Shown: positions 1 through 7,208, counted from the stretch's first letter. The stretch: 9,695 bases of DNA from Thermoplasmata archaeon (GCA_021792485.1 JAJYUO010000041.1:1-9695); one strand, 5' to 3'. Made by a program: numbers and translations. The notes: generated by a model not told the origin, from the letters alone.

Positions 1-1
1 A

Positions 2-2359
2 ACGGTAGCCCGATGGCGCAACGACGTGTTCTTCACGCAGGCGAGCATCTACGATTTCCAGCCGTGGGTCACGAGCGGAGCGATCCCCCCGCCGGCGAAC
101 CCGCTCACGATCTCCCAGCCGTGCCTGCGATTCATCGATCTCGAAGAAGTCGGCCGTAGCGGCCGCCACTTCACGATGTTCGAGATGATGGCGCACCACG
201 CGTTCAACCGTCCCGATCACGGCGTCTATTTCAAGGACCGCTGCGCCGAGCTCTGCCACGAGCTTCTCACCGAGGAGTTCGGGGTCGATCCCGCGCTGAT
301 CACCTACAAGGAGGAGGAGTGGGAGGGGGGCGGGAACCTCGGCCCCTCGCTGAGCGTCGGGCTCGTCGGTCTCGAGGTCGCGACCCTCGTGTTCATGGAA
401 TACACTCGGGACGGCGATCGCCTGAAGCCGATGCCGCTCACGGTCGTCGACACGGGGTACGGCCTCGAGCGGTACACCTGGCTCAGCCAGGGGACGAAGA
501 ACGCCTACGAGGCGGTCTTCGGATCGACCTACGACGAGATGCGCCAGAGCCTCCCGCCCTACGAGTCCGCGGTCGTGATCGACCACGCTCGGGCCCTGAG
601 CTTCATGCTCACCGACGGCGTCGTTCCGTCGAACGCGAAGGAAGGGTACTTCGCACGCCTCCTGATCCGGCGCGTGCTCCGCCTCCTCGCGCGCGCGACG
701 GAGCCGCTCGACCTGATCGGTGTCATCGAGCGGGTCAGCCGGGACATGGTCGGCCACTTCCCCGAGCTCGGGGAGAACCGCGAAGACCGGGACCGAGTGC
801 TCCAGGCGGAGATCGAGCGGTTCAACGAGGCGATCGAGCGCGCTCGCCCCGTCCTCCGCCGGCAGGAGGAGCGGATGCGCTCCGAGGGCCGCTCGCCGGG
901 GACGGAGGAGCTCGTCGAGTGGTACGACTCCCTTGGAGTCCCTCCCGATGTCGCCGTAGGGATCCTCACGCATCCCCCGCCGATCCCGGAGGACTTCTAC
1001 TCCCGGGTCGCGGAACGGCACGTCAACGAAACCCCGACCAATGACTACGCGGAGAAGCGCGACGCGCTGCCGGAGCTTCCGGCCCAGATCCCGGCGACCG
1101 ACGCAGGATACTACCTCGACCCGTATACGGTCTCGTTCGAGGGTCACGTCGTCTGGTCCCAGGGACCCTTCGTCGTTCTCGACCGGACGTACTTCTACCC
1201 GACCAGCGGTGGCCAGGTGCACGACACGGGTCACCTCGGGGATGTCCCGGTCGTCGATGTCAGCCGACAAGGACCCTGGATTTACCATCGGCTCGACCGG
1301 CCGAGCCCCTTCCAGGTCGGGGAGCGCGTCCGCGGACGGATCGACGCGCCCCGCCGGACCCAGCTGATGCAGCATCACACCGCCACCCACATCATCAACG
1401 GGACGCTGCGACGCCTGCTCGGCCCGCACGTCTGGCAGGCAGGGGCCTACAAGGGGCCCGAGTTCGCGCGGATCGACGTGACCCACTACCGGGCGCTCTC
1501 CGACGAGGAGCTGCGAACGGTGGCTCGACGGATCAACCAGATCGTGCGAGAGAACCACCCGGTCCGGAGCTACTTCGAACCTCGGAACGAAGCGGAGCGG
1601 AGGTTCGGATTCTCCCTCTACCAGGGCGGCGCGGTGCCGGGCAAGGAACTTCGCATCGTGGAGATCGAGGGCGTCGACGTCGAAGCGTGCGGAGGAACGC
1701 ACTGCACCCACACGAGCGAGGTGGGCGCCATCGACATCCTGGACGTGGAGCGGATTCAGGACGGAGTCATCCGACTCACCTACGCGAGCGGCGAGCGGGC
1801 GCTGGAGATCCGGGAGCAGCGGGATCGAGCGCTGCGCGAGGCGTCGCGGCGTCTGGGCGTGCCACCCGAGAAGGTCGCCCACGGCATCGAGCACCTCTAC
1901 GAGGAGATTGAGAACGCGCGGCGGGCGGAGCGCGATCGGCGCAAGGAGGATCTCGGAGCGGTCGCGAGCCGCCTATCGTCCGACGCGCAGAACCTCGATT
2001 CCGTCGATGGGATCACGATCGTTAGAGCGCGCGTCGATCTCGACCGGACCGAGCTGGCCGAGCTCTCGCGCCTGTTGTGTCGCGAGGCGGATCGGGTCGT
2101 GCTCCTCGCCTCCGAGCGGGAGGGACGCGGAACGCTCTTCATCGGCTCCACGGCGCCCCGCGTGCCGGCGAACGCGTTGATGGAGCGCGCGAAGGCTCGG
2201 TTCAACGGAAAGGGAGGCGGAAGCGCCTCCGCCGCCACCGCGGTGGGGGAGCCCGGAGCTCCGCTCGCCTCGGCCCTGGACGAAGCACGGATCGAAGCCC
2301 GTCGCCGTGCGGGCGCCTCCTCCGAGGGAAGCGCGCCCGCCGATCGAACGACCCGCTAG
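2..2359 (+). CDS. alaS: Alanyl-tRNA synthetase, archaeal type (5' end missing)
   Basis: Cytoplasmic class II synthetase that charges tRNA-Ala with alanine and hydrolyses mischarged Ser/Gly-tRNA-Ala. The window opens inside the gene: the frame is open from base 2 and the residues before the GTG at 26 (TVARWRND) fit archaeal AlaRS, so that GTG is internal. About 785 codons are visible. Archaeal enzymes are near 900 aa, so roughly 120 N-terminal residues lie outside. Visible parts in order: motif 2 with its Arg at 128-130 (RFID), motif 3 GLER at 461-472, a beta-barrel segment (YPTSGGQ, around 1197-1217), and the editing domain with zinc-ligand motifs HTATH (1376-1390) and CGGTHC (1688-1705). A charged helical region (about 1800-1960) and a glycine-rich C-terminal domain (GKGGG) follow. 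The TAG stop is shared with the convergent gene on the other strand. The identification is firm. Confidence 0.97.
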   Translation, partial: TVARWRNDVFFTQASIYDFQPWVTSGAIPPPANPLTISQPCLRFIDLEEVGRSGRHFTMFEMMAHHAFNRPDHGVYFKDRCAELCHELLTEEFGVDPALITYKEEEWEGGGNLGPSLSVGLVGLEVATLVFMEYTRDGDRLKPMPLTVVDTGYGLERYTWLSQGTKNAYEAVFGSTYDEMRQSLPPYESAVVIDHARALSFMLTDGVVPSNAKEGYFARLLIRRVLRLLARATEPLDLIGVIERVSRDMVGHFPELGENREDRDRVLQAEIERFNEAIERARPVLRRQEERMRSEGRSPGTEELVEWYDSLGVPPDVAVGILTHPPPIPEDFYSRVAERHVNETPTNDYAEKRDALPELPAQIPATDAGYYLDPYTVSFEGHVVWSQGPFVVLDRTYFYPTSGGQVHDTGHLGDVPVVDVSRQGPWIYHRLDRPSPFQVGERVRGRIDAPRRTQLMQHHTATHIINGTLRRLLGPHVWQAGAYKGPEFARIDVTHYRALSDEELRTVARRINQIVRENHPVRSYFEPRNEAERRFGFSLYQGGAVPGKELRIVEIEGVDVEACGGTHCTHTSEVGAIDILDVERIQDGVIRLTYASGERALEIREQRDRALREASRRLGVPPEKVAHGIEHLYEEIENARRAERDRRKEDLGAVASRLSSDAQNLDSVDGITIVRARVDLDRTELAELSRLLCREADRVVLLASEREGRGTLFIGSTAPRVPANALMERAKARFNGKGGGSASAATAVGEPGAPLASALDEARIEARRRAGASSEGSAPADRTTR

Positions 2360-3030
2360 ATCAGTCCGGGGAGCGCCAGCGCGAGACCGGTCAGCACGAG
2401 GCCCGGAACCAGGGTCATGAGAAGGTCGTCGTCCACGTACGCCCACGTCGGATGCTCGACGGCGATGGCCACCGCACCGGCGGCCGCCGCCAGGAGGGAC
2501 GCTGCGAGCAGGGAGGCATGACCGACCACGGCCAAGGAAACCGTGGCGAGCGTGAAGTAAACGACGAACGGGACCACGGGATAGAGGCCGGACCGCGTCG
2601 ACGATCCGCGCAGCTCGCCGATGAGGGGATCGACGAGCGCCGTCCCGAGGATCGCGACGAAGGCGATCGGCTCCGGGAAGAAGAGCAGAGCGACGACGAT
2701 CGCGATTCCGAAGTAGGAGTAGCTTGCGAGACGGTCGCGCTCGTGGGACCGGATCTCGGGAACATCGAGCCGCCTGGCGAGCCGCATGCCGTCCAAGATG
2801 AGGAGGGCAGCCAGAGCGAAGGCCGGGATCGCCCAGTTCGGAACGATGATCAGCAGATCCGTCGGAAACGCGTAGTAGACGAGCGTCAGGGCCCCGCCCG
2901 CGTGCAGGAACCTCCGCCCGATCCGTCCCCCCAGGATCGCGTCCCCACCGAACTTGCTCCCGAGCCAGCTGCGGAATCGTCCGTGACGGTGAAGCTTCAT
3001 CCGACGAGGCTCCGAGGAGCGGAACGCCAT
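2356..3030 (-). CDS. Predicted CTP-dependent dolichol/polyprenol kinase-like membrane protein
   Basis: A 224-aa integral membrane protein of the dolichol kinase / phosphatidate cytidylyltransferase-like superfamily (SEC59, VTE5). Members phosphorylate long-chain isoprenoid alcohols using CTP. After a basic N-terminus come a membrane-proximal RRFLHAGG (39-46, like the family's RKxxHxxxG) and about six or seven hydrophobic segments (roughly 42-56, 63-80, 104-134, 150-190, 203-222). The hallmark HERDRL...SYFG stretch (97-108) precedes a hydrophobic helix and ALVDPLIGELRG (131-142), matching the family's GD..A..GR segment. VDDDL (199-203) resembles the conserved DDN before the last helix. The ATG at 3030 is chosen because GGAGG lies 8 nt upstream; the internal Met at 2998-3000 has no such site. 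In archaea such an enzyme could serve dolichol or geranylgeraniol salvage for glycan carriers or lipids. The substrate is inferred; CDP-archaeol synthase-like activity is a less likely alternative. Confidence 0.68.
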   Translation of the reverse strand: MAFRSSEPRRMKLHRHGRFRSWLGSKFGGDAILGGRIGRRFLHAGGALTLVYYAFPTDLLIIVPNWAIPAFALAALLILDGMRLARRLDVPEIRSHERDRLASYSYFGIAIVVALLFFPEPIAFVAILGTALVDPLIGELRGSSTRSGLYPVVPFVVYFTLATVSLAVVGHASLLAASLLAAAAGAVAIAVEHPTWAYVDDDLLMTLVPGLVLTGLALALPGLI

Positions 3031-3084
3031 TACTCCGTCCTCCGGCCGCGACGGCTATCTGCGCCCGGATTCCTTGGCCTCGGC
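3031..3084. promoter_or_regulatory. Divergent intergenic region, no clear TATA box
   Basis: These 54 bp separate the starts of the minus-strand kinase-like gene and the plus-strand purE-like gene, so both promoters must sit here or inside the neighbouring reading frames. Only the minus-strand GGAGG is recognisable. The sole AT-rich patch (ctatct, 3055-3060) is about 27 nt before the purE-like ATG, where a leaderless promoter would place its TATA box, but the match is weak. Confidence 0.3.
3039..3043 (-). promoter_or_regulatory. Shine-Dalgarno site of the polyprenol kinase-like gene
   Basis: Read on the minus strand this is GGAGG, 8 nt before the ATG at 3028-3030. It decides the start against the internal ATG at 2998-3000, which has no purine-rich site before it. 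Confidence 0.65.
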
Positions 3085-3546
3085 ATGAAGGTCGTCGTCC
3101 TGGAAGGGAGCCGGTCCGATCTCGAGATCGGCGAAAAGACCCGTAGGCGACCGATCGACCTGGGGCCGCCGGGCCCGGTTGCGGCCGCGAGCGCTCCCTG
3201 CCCTTCCCCGACGGTCGACCGAGCGGCCCAGGCCCGCGGGATATCGTCCTCCATCGGAATCAGCGGTCCCCCAGTAACCCTCTCCGGGGCGCTCGGGCCC
3301 AAGGCGACCCACCCCGGGATCCCCGTTCCGCGCAACCGCGGGCCGGGCCTCGCCAACCCGCGGAACGTGGTCCAGGCCGTTTCGGGTGTTCCGGTGGCCG
3401 GCGCGGGATCGAAGGCCGCCGAGAACCCTGCGTCCTTCGCGACGGAGATCCTCGCGCGGACGCCTGCGGAGCTTCGCATCGGTCTCGAACGAAGCTCCTC
3501 CAAGTGGCGCCTCGAATCTCTCCCGTCGGTCCGGAGCGGCACGTGA
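3085..3546 (+). CDS. Divergent class II PurE-like protein, catalytic motif altered
   Basis: A 153-aa protein that I align by eye to class II PurE (AIR carboxylase, the CO2-dependent step to CAIR in purine synthesis). Length and order fit the family: MKVVVL strand, GSRSD (8-12; phosphate-binding GSxSD), LEIGEK (13-18), ASAP (35-38) where the family has SAH, TLSG (65-68; like the ALSG of class II), ATHPGIPVP (74-82; family TxxPVIACPP), SGVPV (100-104), then the C-terminal helix ending EIL (121-123). The catalytic-site His of SAH is Pro38, and the AGRSN loop reads GISGPPV. About four-fifths of third positions are G or C, the frame is intact, and the stop overlaps the guaAB start as GTGA, so it behaves like a translated gene. 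No Shine-Dalgarno site precedes the ATG; leaderless translation is possible. It may be a non-catalytic paralogue, a strongly diverged enzyme, or an early pseudogene. Confidence 0.6.
   Translation: MKVVVLEGSRSDLEIGEKTRRRPIDLGPPGPVAAASAPCPSPTVDRAAQARGISSSIGISGPPVTLSGALGPKATHPGIPVPRNRGPGLANPRNVVQAVSGVPVAGAGSKAAENPASFATEILARTPAELRIGLERSSSKWRLESLPSVRSGT
3533..3536 (+). promoter_or_regulatory. Ribosome binding site deciding the guaAB start
   Basis: GGAG lies 6 nt before the GTG at 3543, inside the end of the purE-like gene. The earlier in-frame GTG at 3504 is preceded by ctcctccaa and has no such site, so 3543 is preferred. Confidence 0.55.
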
Positions 3547-4508
3547 ACGATCCCGCGGAGTTCGTCCGGCGGGCGATCGAGCGACTTCGCTCCGACGTCC
3601 CGGAGCGGGCCATCGTGGCGGCTTCGGGCGGGATCGACTCGACCGTCGCCGCGCGGCTCGCCACGCTCGCGCTCGGCGATCGCGCTCGCTGCCTGTTCGT
3701 CGACACAGGTCTGCTCCGCGAGGGAGAGGTCGACCGGGTGCGCGCCTACTTCCGTGAGAGCGCTACCGACGTCGAAGTCGTGCCGGCGCGGGACCAGTTC
3801 CTCGGCGCCCTGGAAGGAGTCACGGATCCCGAGGAGAAGCGCACGCGCATCGGCCACACGTTCATCCGCCTCTTCGAGCGGGAAGCAGCGCGGATCCGTA
3901 CCGACCGATTGATCCAGGGAACGATCGCGCCGGACTGGATCGAGAGCGGCGGTTCGAACGGAGAGGGGACTGCCCGGCGGGACACGATCAAGACCCACCA
4001 CAACGTCGGCGGGATCCCCAAGGACTCGACGTTGCGCTTGGTCGAGCCGCTGCGCGACCTCTACAAGGACGAGGTGCGCGCCGTCGCCCGCGAGCTGAAG
4101 ATCCCGGATCCGCACCGCCAGCCGTTTCCGGGGCCCGGGCTCGCGGTCCGCGTCGTAGGGGAAGTGACCGAGGACCGCCTGCGACGGGCCCGGATCGCGA
4201 ACCGGGTCGTCGAGGAGGAGGTCGAGCGCGCCGTCGCGTCGGGGGAGCTGGAGCAGCCCTGGCAGTACTTCGCGGTCCTCTTGCCCGTGCGGACCGTCGG
4301 CGTCCTCGGCGACAACCGCTTCCACGGCGAGGCGGTCAGCGTGCGGATCGTCGAGTCGATCGACGCGATGACCGCGCGCTCGGCCGCGCTCCCCCACGCG
4401 GTGGGAGCCCGGATCGCGGAACGGATCACCCGAGAACTGGCCGGCGAGGTCGTCCGGGTGCTCTACGACCTGAGCGACAAGCCGCCCGCGACGATCGAGT
4501 GGGAATGA
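3543..4508 (+). CDS. guaAB: GMP synthase, ATP-pyrophosphatase subunit B
   Basis: The synthetase half of split archaeal GMP synthase: it adenylates XMP with ATP and aminates it with ammonia from a separate glutaminase subunit (GuaAa), giving GMP. No glutaminase is present in this window. From the GTG at 3543 the protein has 321 aa. It shows the PP-loop SGGIDS (28-33), HHNVGG (152-157), the XMP/dimerisation signature RQPFPGPGLAVR (192-203) and the canonical C-terminus DKPPATIEW (312-320). The frame stays open to a GTG at 3504, but family N-termini begin close to the NDPAEFV here, and only 3543 has GGAG before it. That start overlaps the purE-like TGA by four bases (GTGA), implying translational coupling in a purine operon. 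The gene ends 10 bp from the convergent fttA stop. The identification is firm. Confidence 0.95.
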   Translation: MNDPAEFVRRAIERLRSDVPERAIVAASGGIDSTVAARLATLALGDRARCLFVDTGLLREGEVDRVRAYFRESATDVEVVPARDQFLGALEGVTDPEEKRTRIGHTFIRLFEREAARIRTDRLIQGTIAPDWIESGGSNGEGTARRDTIKTHHNVGGIPKDSTLRLVEPLRDLYKDEVRAVARELKIPDPHRQPFPGPGLAVRVVGEVTEDRLRRARIANRVVEEEVERAVASGELEQPWQYFAVLLPVRTVGVLGDNRFHGEAVSVRIVESIDAMTARSAALPHAVGARIAERITRELAGEVVRVLYDLSDKPPATIEWE

Positions 4509-4518
4509 GCCGCCGGCG

Positions 4519-6423
4519 CTACAGAAGGCGCACGGCCTCGAGATTGTAGGGGACCCGCGTCTCCAAGTTGAACCGCTTGTGGAGGCTCGAGGCGAGGTCG
4601 ATCGCCTTCGATTCGTCGCCGTGGTTCACGAGCACGCGCTGGGGCCTCGGGTCGACCGAAGCGATGTAGTTCATGAGCTGAGCGCGGTCGGAATGGCCGC
4701 TGAACCCCTCGATCGTGCTCATCTCGAATCGGACGGGGATCGGCACCTGGCGGGGACCGTCCATGAACGTCGTTTCGCTCACTCCGCGCTGAAGACGGCG
4801 GCCGAACGTCCCGTCGGCCTGATACCCGACGAAGACGAGGGCGTTCTTCTCGTCGCCCGACCAGTTGCGGAAGTACTCCATCACCGGCCCGCCGCTCATC
4901 ATGCCCGAGGTGGCGAGCACGATGCACGGCTCCTTCGAGTCGAGGATGTTCATGCGCATCTGCTGGGAGTCGACGCGATGGAATACATCGGAGAGGAACG
5001 GGTTGTCGCCTTGCTGGAAGATCTGCGTGCGCAGCTGGCTGTTGAGGTACTCTGGGTACGCGGTGTGGATGGCCGTGGCCTCGAAAATCATCCCGTCCAG
5101 GTACACCGGCACGCGCGGGATCTTGCCGGCGCGCATCTTATCCTCGAGAACCAGCATCACCTCCTGGGAGCGGCCCACGGCGAAGACCGGCACGATCAGC
5201 TTGCCGCCGCGCTCCAGGACCTTCGTCGCGAGGGCGCAGAGAGCCTCCGTCGCCTCCTGCCGGCTCGGTTGGAGATCGCGATAGCCCCCGTACGTCGATT
5301 CAATGACCAGTGCCTCGAGGCGCGGGAACCGATTCGCCGTCGGGTTGAATAGCCACGTCCGCTCGAACTTCATGTCGCCGGTGTAGGCGAGGTTGTAGTC
5401 CCCATCGCCGAGATGGAAGTGGCAGACCGACGATCCCAGGATGTGGCCCGCGTTGTGGAGCGTGAGGCGGACGTCCGGAGCGATATCGGTCGTCTCCCCC
5501 CAGCGCAACGGGATCGTTCGCGCGACCAGCTCGCGGACGTGCGACGAGTCGTAGAGCCCTTTGCGAGCCTCGGCGTTGACGACCTTGATCGCATCGAGCA
5601 GCATCAGAGTCATCAGGTCGCGTGTCGGAGCCGTGCAGTAGATCGGGCCCTTGTAGCCGTACTTCAGAAGGACCGGGACGAGCCCGCAGTGGTCGAGGTG
5701 CGCGTGCGTGACAACGACCGCGTCGAGCGAGTCGAGCGGCAGGAGCTCCGGCGCGCTGAAGAACGGGGTCCGCTCGGAGCCGGGATCGAGGCCGCAATCG
5801 ATCAGGATCTTCGAGTTCTGCGTCGAGAGAAGGCTCGCGCTGCGTCCCACCTCGCGGTATCCGCCGAGCGCGGTCGACCGCGCCCAGATCTTCTCCGGAA
5901 GACGCTCGCGCGCGATCCGCACCCCCACCTTCCGCAGGAACGTACGACGCTCGTCGAAGACGTTGCGCAGATGCGTCCGCACCTCCTCCACGGTTTTGGA
6001 CGGGATCGGGGGAGTGCGGACGACCGTCGGGACCCAGCCGATGCGACGTTTGAGGTCGTTCAGGACCGAGCCGCTGCGCCCGATCGCAACGCCGGGGTTC
6101 GCGGCTTCGATCGTGACCTCTCCGGTTTCCGGTTCGAAGAAGATCTGATTGATCTCCGCCTCGGGCGGGATCACCTCCCGTATGAGCTTCTCCGCCTCCT
6201 TGGGATCGATGAGCGACTCCGGATCGCTCCGGACGAGAACGCGTCGGTGGAGGCGCTGGGCGACCTGCCGCAAGAGGTCTCCCCCGTCCAGGAACGCCTC
6301 GAGCTGCTTCGTGTACAGGACGACGTGAGGTCCCTCTAGCTCGACGTCCGTGACCTCTACGGTCTCCGGAAGGACCTCCGTCAGGGCCTCCCGGGTCTGT
6401 GCAATCAGAGAATCGTAGCTCAT
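4519..6423 (-). CDS. fttA: Transcription termination factor FttA / aCPSF1 (KH, metallo-beta-lactamase, beta-CASP RNase)
   Basis: Archaeal homologue of CPSF73. It cleaves nascent RNA 3' ends, typically at U-rich sites, and terminates RNA polymerase. At 634 aa it has the normal length. The N-terminal KH region (about 1-140) includes GRSG (115-118). The metallo-beta-lactamase core follows, with the signature HAHLDH (240-245), His327 (NAGHILG) and Asp350 (YTGD) as zinc ligands. The beta-CASP insertion lies at about 380-570, with acidic motif A at Glu375 (VIEST), His577 (FSGHSD) and His601 (VNHGD). All catalytic residues I would expect are present, so it should be active. The ATG has no Shine-Dalgarno-like sequence upstream. 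It lies 52 nt after the psmB stop on the same strand and is probably co-transcribed with it; I recall psmB next to aCPSF1 in other euryarchaea too. Confidence 0.96.
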   Translation of the reverse strand: MSYDSLIAQTREALTEVLPETVEVTDVELEGPHVVLYTKQLEAFLDGGDLLRQVAQRLHRRVLVRSDPESLIDPKEAEKLIREVIPPEAEINQIFFEPETGEVTIEAANPGVAIGRSGSVLNDLKRRIGWVPTVVRTPPIPSKTVEEVRTHLRNVFDERRTFLRKVGVRIARERLPEKIWARSTALGGYREVGRSASLLSTQNSKILIDCGLDPGSERTPFFSAPELLPLDSLDAVVVTHAHLDHCGLVPVLLKYGYKGPIYCTAPTRDLMTLMLLDAIKVVNAEARKGLYDSSHVRELVARTIPLRWGETTDIAPDVRLTLHNAGHILGSSVCHFHLGDGDYNLAYTGDMKFERTWLFNPTANRFPRLEALVIESTYGGYRDLQPSRQEATEALCALATKVLERGGKLIVPVFAVGRSQEVMLVLEDKMRAGKIPRVPVYLDGMIFEATAIHTAYPEYLNSQLRTQIFQQGDNPFLSDVFHRVDSQQMRMNILDSKEPCIVLATSGMMSGGPVMEYFRNWSGDEKNALVFVGYQADGTFGRRLQRGVSETTFMDGPRQVPIPVRFEMSTIEGFSGHSDRAQLMNYIASVDPRPQRVLVNHGDESKAIDLASSLHKRFNLETRVPYNLEAVRLL

Positions 6424-6454
6424 CGTTCGAGGAATGGGTTGGACGGAAGGGGTT

Positions 6455-6469
6455 GGGGCGTCGCGCCCC
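6455..6469 (-). other. GC hairpin between psmB and fttA
   Basis: A perfect 6-bp inverted repeat (GGGGCG, 3-nt loop, CGCCCC) starts 6 nt after the psmB stop and ends 31 nt before the fttA ATG. On the minus strand it is followed by a pyrimidine-rich stretch (aaccccttcc), not a T run, so it does not look like a classic intrinsic terminator. It could protect the psmB 3' end, attenuate read-through, or be chance in GC-rich DNA. Confidence 0.35.
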
Positions 6470-6475
6470 GCCTGC

Positions 6476-7150
6476 CTAGGGCAGGGCAGGAGGCAACGGA
6501 ATCTTGAGAGCCTTCAGACGTTTATTAATTTCGTCCTCGGTGAGTTCCCGATATTCCTTCGCGGTGATCGTGTGGACGAGGTAGCCGTCTCCGCTGTAGT
6601 TGTCGCGCTTCATGGCCACCGTGAGCCCGCGAAGGGCCACGTCGACCGCGTCGTTGACCGTGATCTCCCGGCTATACGCTTCCTCGAGGACGCCGTAGGC
6701 GAACGTGGAGCCGCTACCGACCGAACAGAACCGGTCCTCGATCGCGCCTCCCGCCGGGTCAATGGAGAAGATGTGGCCCCCCTTCGGGTCCACCCCACCC
6801 AGGATCAGCCAGGCGTAGTAGGGGAACATTCGGTTCCCCGAAAGGATGTTGGCGAGGAGCGTCGACGCCCCTTCCGCCGTGATCGGCGCGTTCCGCCGCA
6901 GGCGGTAGAGCGAAACCTCCGCCTTGAGGTAACGAACCAGCGTCTGCGCGTCGCCGACGCCGCCGGCGATCGTGACGCCGATGTTGTCGTCGACCTTGAA
7001 GACCTTGAACGTCTGCTTGTTGGCGATCAGATTCCCCGCCGTCGCGCGCCGCTCGGTCGCGAGGACCACTCCGTCCTTCGCCACCATGCCGATCGTCGTC
7101 GTTCCCTTGAGCAGGCGATCCCTCTCCTCAACGCTGATCAGATTCGACAT
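6476..7150 (-). CDS. psmB: 20S proteasome beta subunit
   Basis: Catalytic subunit of the archaeal 20S proteasome, a threonine N-terminal hydrolase that degrades unfolded cytosolic proteins inside the alpha7-beta7-beta7-alpha7 barrel. The protein has 224 aa. A short propeptide ends at LLKG (13-16), so autocleavage before Thr17 exposes the nucleophile (mature Thr1). Glu33 (mature Glu17, ATERR) and Lys49 (mature Lys33) complete the active site. The SGS at 146-148 and Asp183 match the Ser129 and Asp166 of the Thermoplasma enzyme with a one-residue shift. GGVGDAQ (63-69) is also typical. The ATG at 7150 fits the usual propeptide length and lies about 54 nt from a strong TATA box. There is no Shine-Dalgarno site. 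fttA follows downstream. Confidence 0.97.
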   Translation of the reverse strand: MSNLISVEERDRLLKGTTTIGMVAKDGVVLATERRATAGNLIANKQTFKVFKVDDNIGVTIAGGVGDAQTLVRYLKAEVSLYRLRRNAPITAEGASTLLANILSGNRMFPYYAWLILGGVDPKGGHIFSIDPAGGAIEDRFCSVGSGSTFAYGVLEEAYSREITVNDAVDVALRGLTVAMKRDNYSGDGYLVHTITAKEYRELTEDEINKRLKALKIPLPPALP

Positions 7151-7200
7151 GAACGGTTCCGTTCGTCCGATGGGAAACGGGTGGGGAACGCTGGAGTGCG

Positions 7201-7208
7201 TATATAAA
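7201..7208 (-). promoter_or_regulatory. TATA box of the psmB(-fttA) promoter
   Basis: On the minus strand this reads TTTATATA, the archaeal box A consensus, and it stands out in very GC-rich DNA. Its centre is about 54 nt before the psmB ATG. With the usual 25-27 nt spacing, transcription would start near 7178 and give a 5' leader of about 28 nt. The motif also reads TATATAAA on the + strand, so a weak contribution towards sdhA is possible, but that would leave a leader of about 110 nt. Confidence 0.75.

Noticed and set aside
26..28. GTG at 26 as the alaS start.
   Set aside because: The frame is open back to base 2 with residues conserved in archaeal AlaRS, and the protein would lack much of its aminoacylation domain. 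The true start lies before the window.
3085..3420. Compensating frameshifts in the purE-like gene hiding a normal PurE.
   Set aside because: I translated the other two + frames through the altered middle section. They contain stops and no SAH or GRSN-like sequence, so the divergence is by substitution and not by frame loss.
2077..3546. A 489-codon + frame running from inside alaS through the antisense of the kinase-like gene into the purE-like gene.
   Set aside because: Only the part from the ATG at 3085 shows protein-family similarity. The upstream part is out of frame with alaS and antisense to a recognisable membrane protein.
3030..4397. A 455-codon open frame on the minus strand, antisense to purE-like and guaAB, whose TAA overlaps the kinase-like ATG as TAATG.
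   Set aside because: Its translation is a low-complexity Arg/Asp/Pro-rich shadow, and the opposite strand carries the unmistakable guaAB. Long stop-free antisense frames are expected at this GC content. The TAATG overlap is therefore probably coincidental.
5413..6339. A 308-codon + frame antisense to fttA.
   Set aside because: The minus strand encodes a full-length FttA with all metal ligands. The + translation is Arg/Asp/Leu-rich and has no family features.
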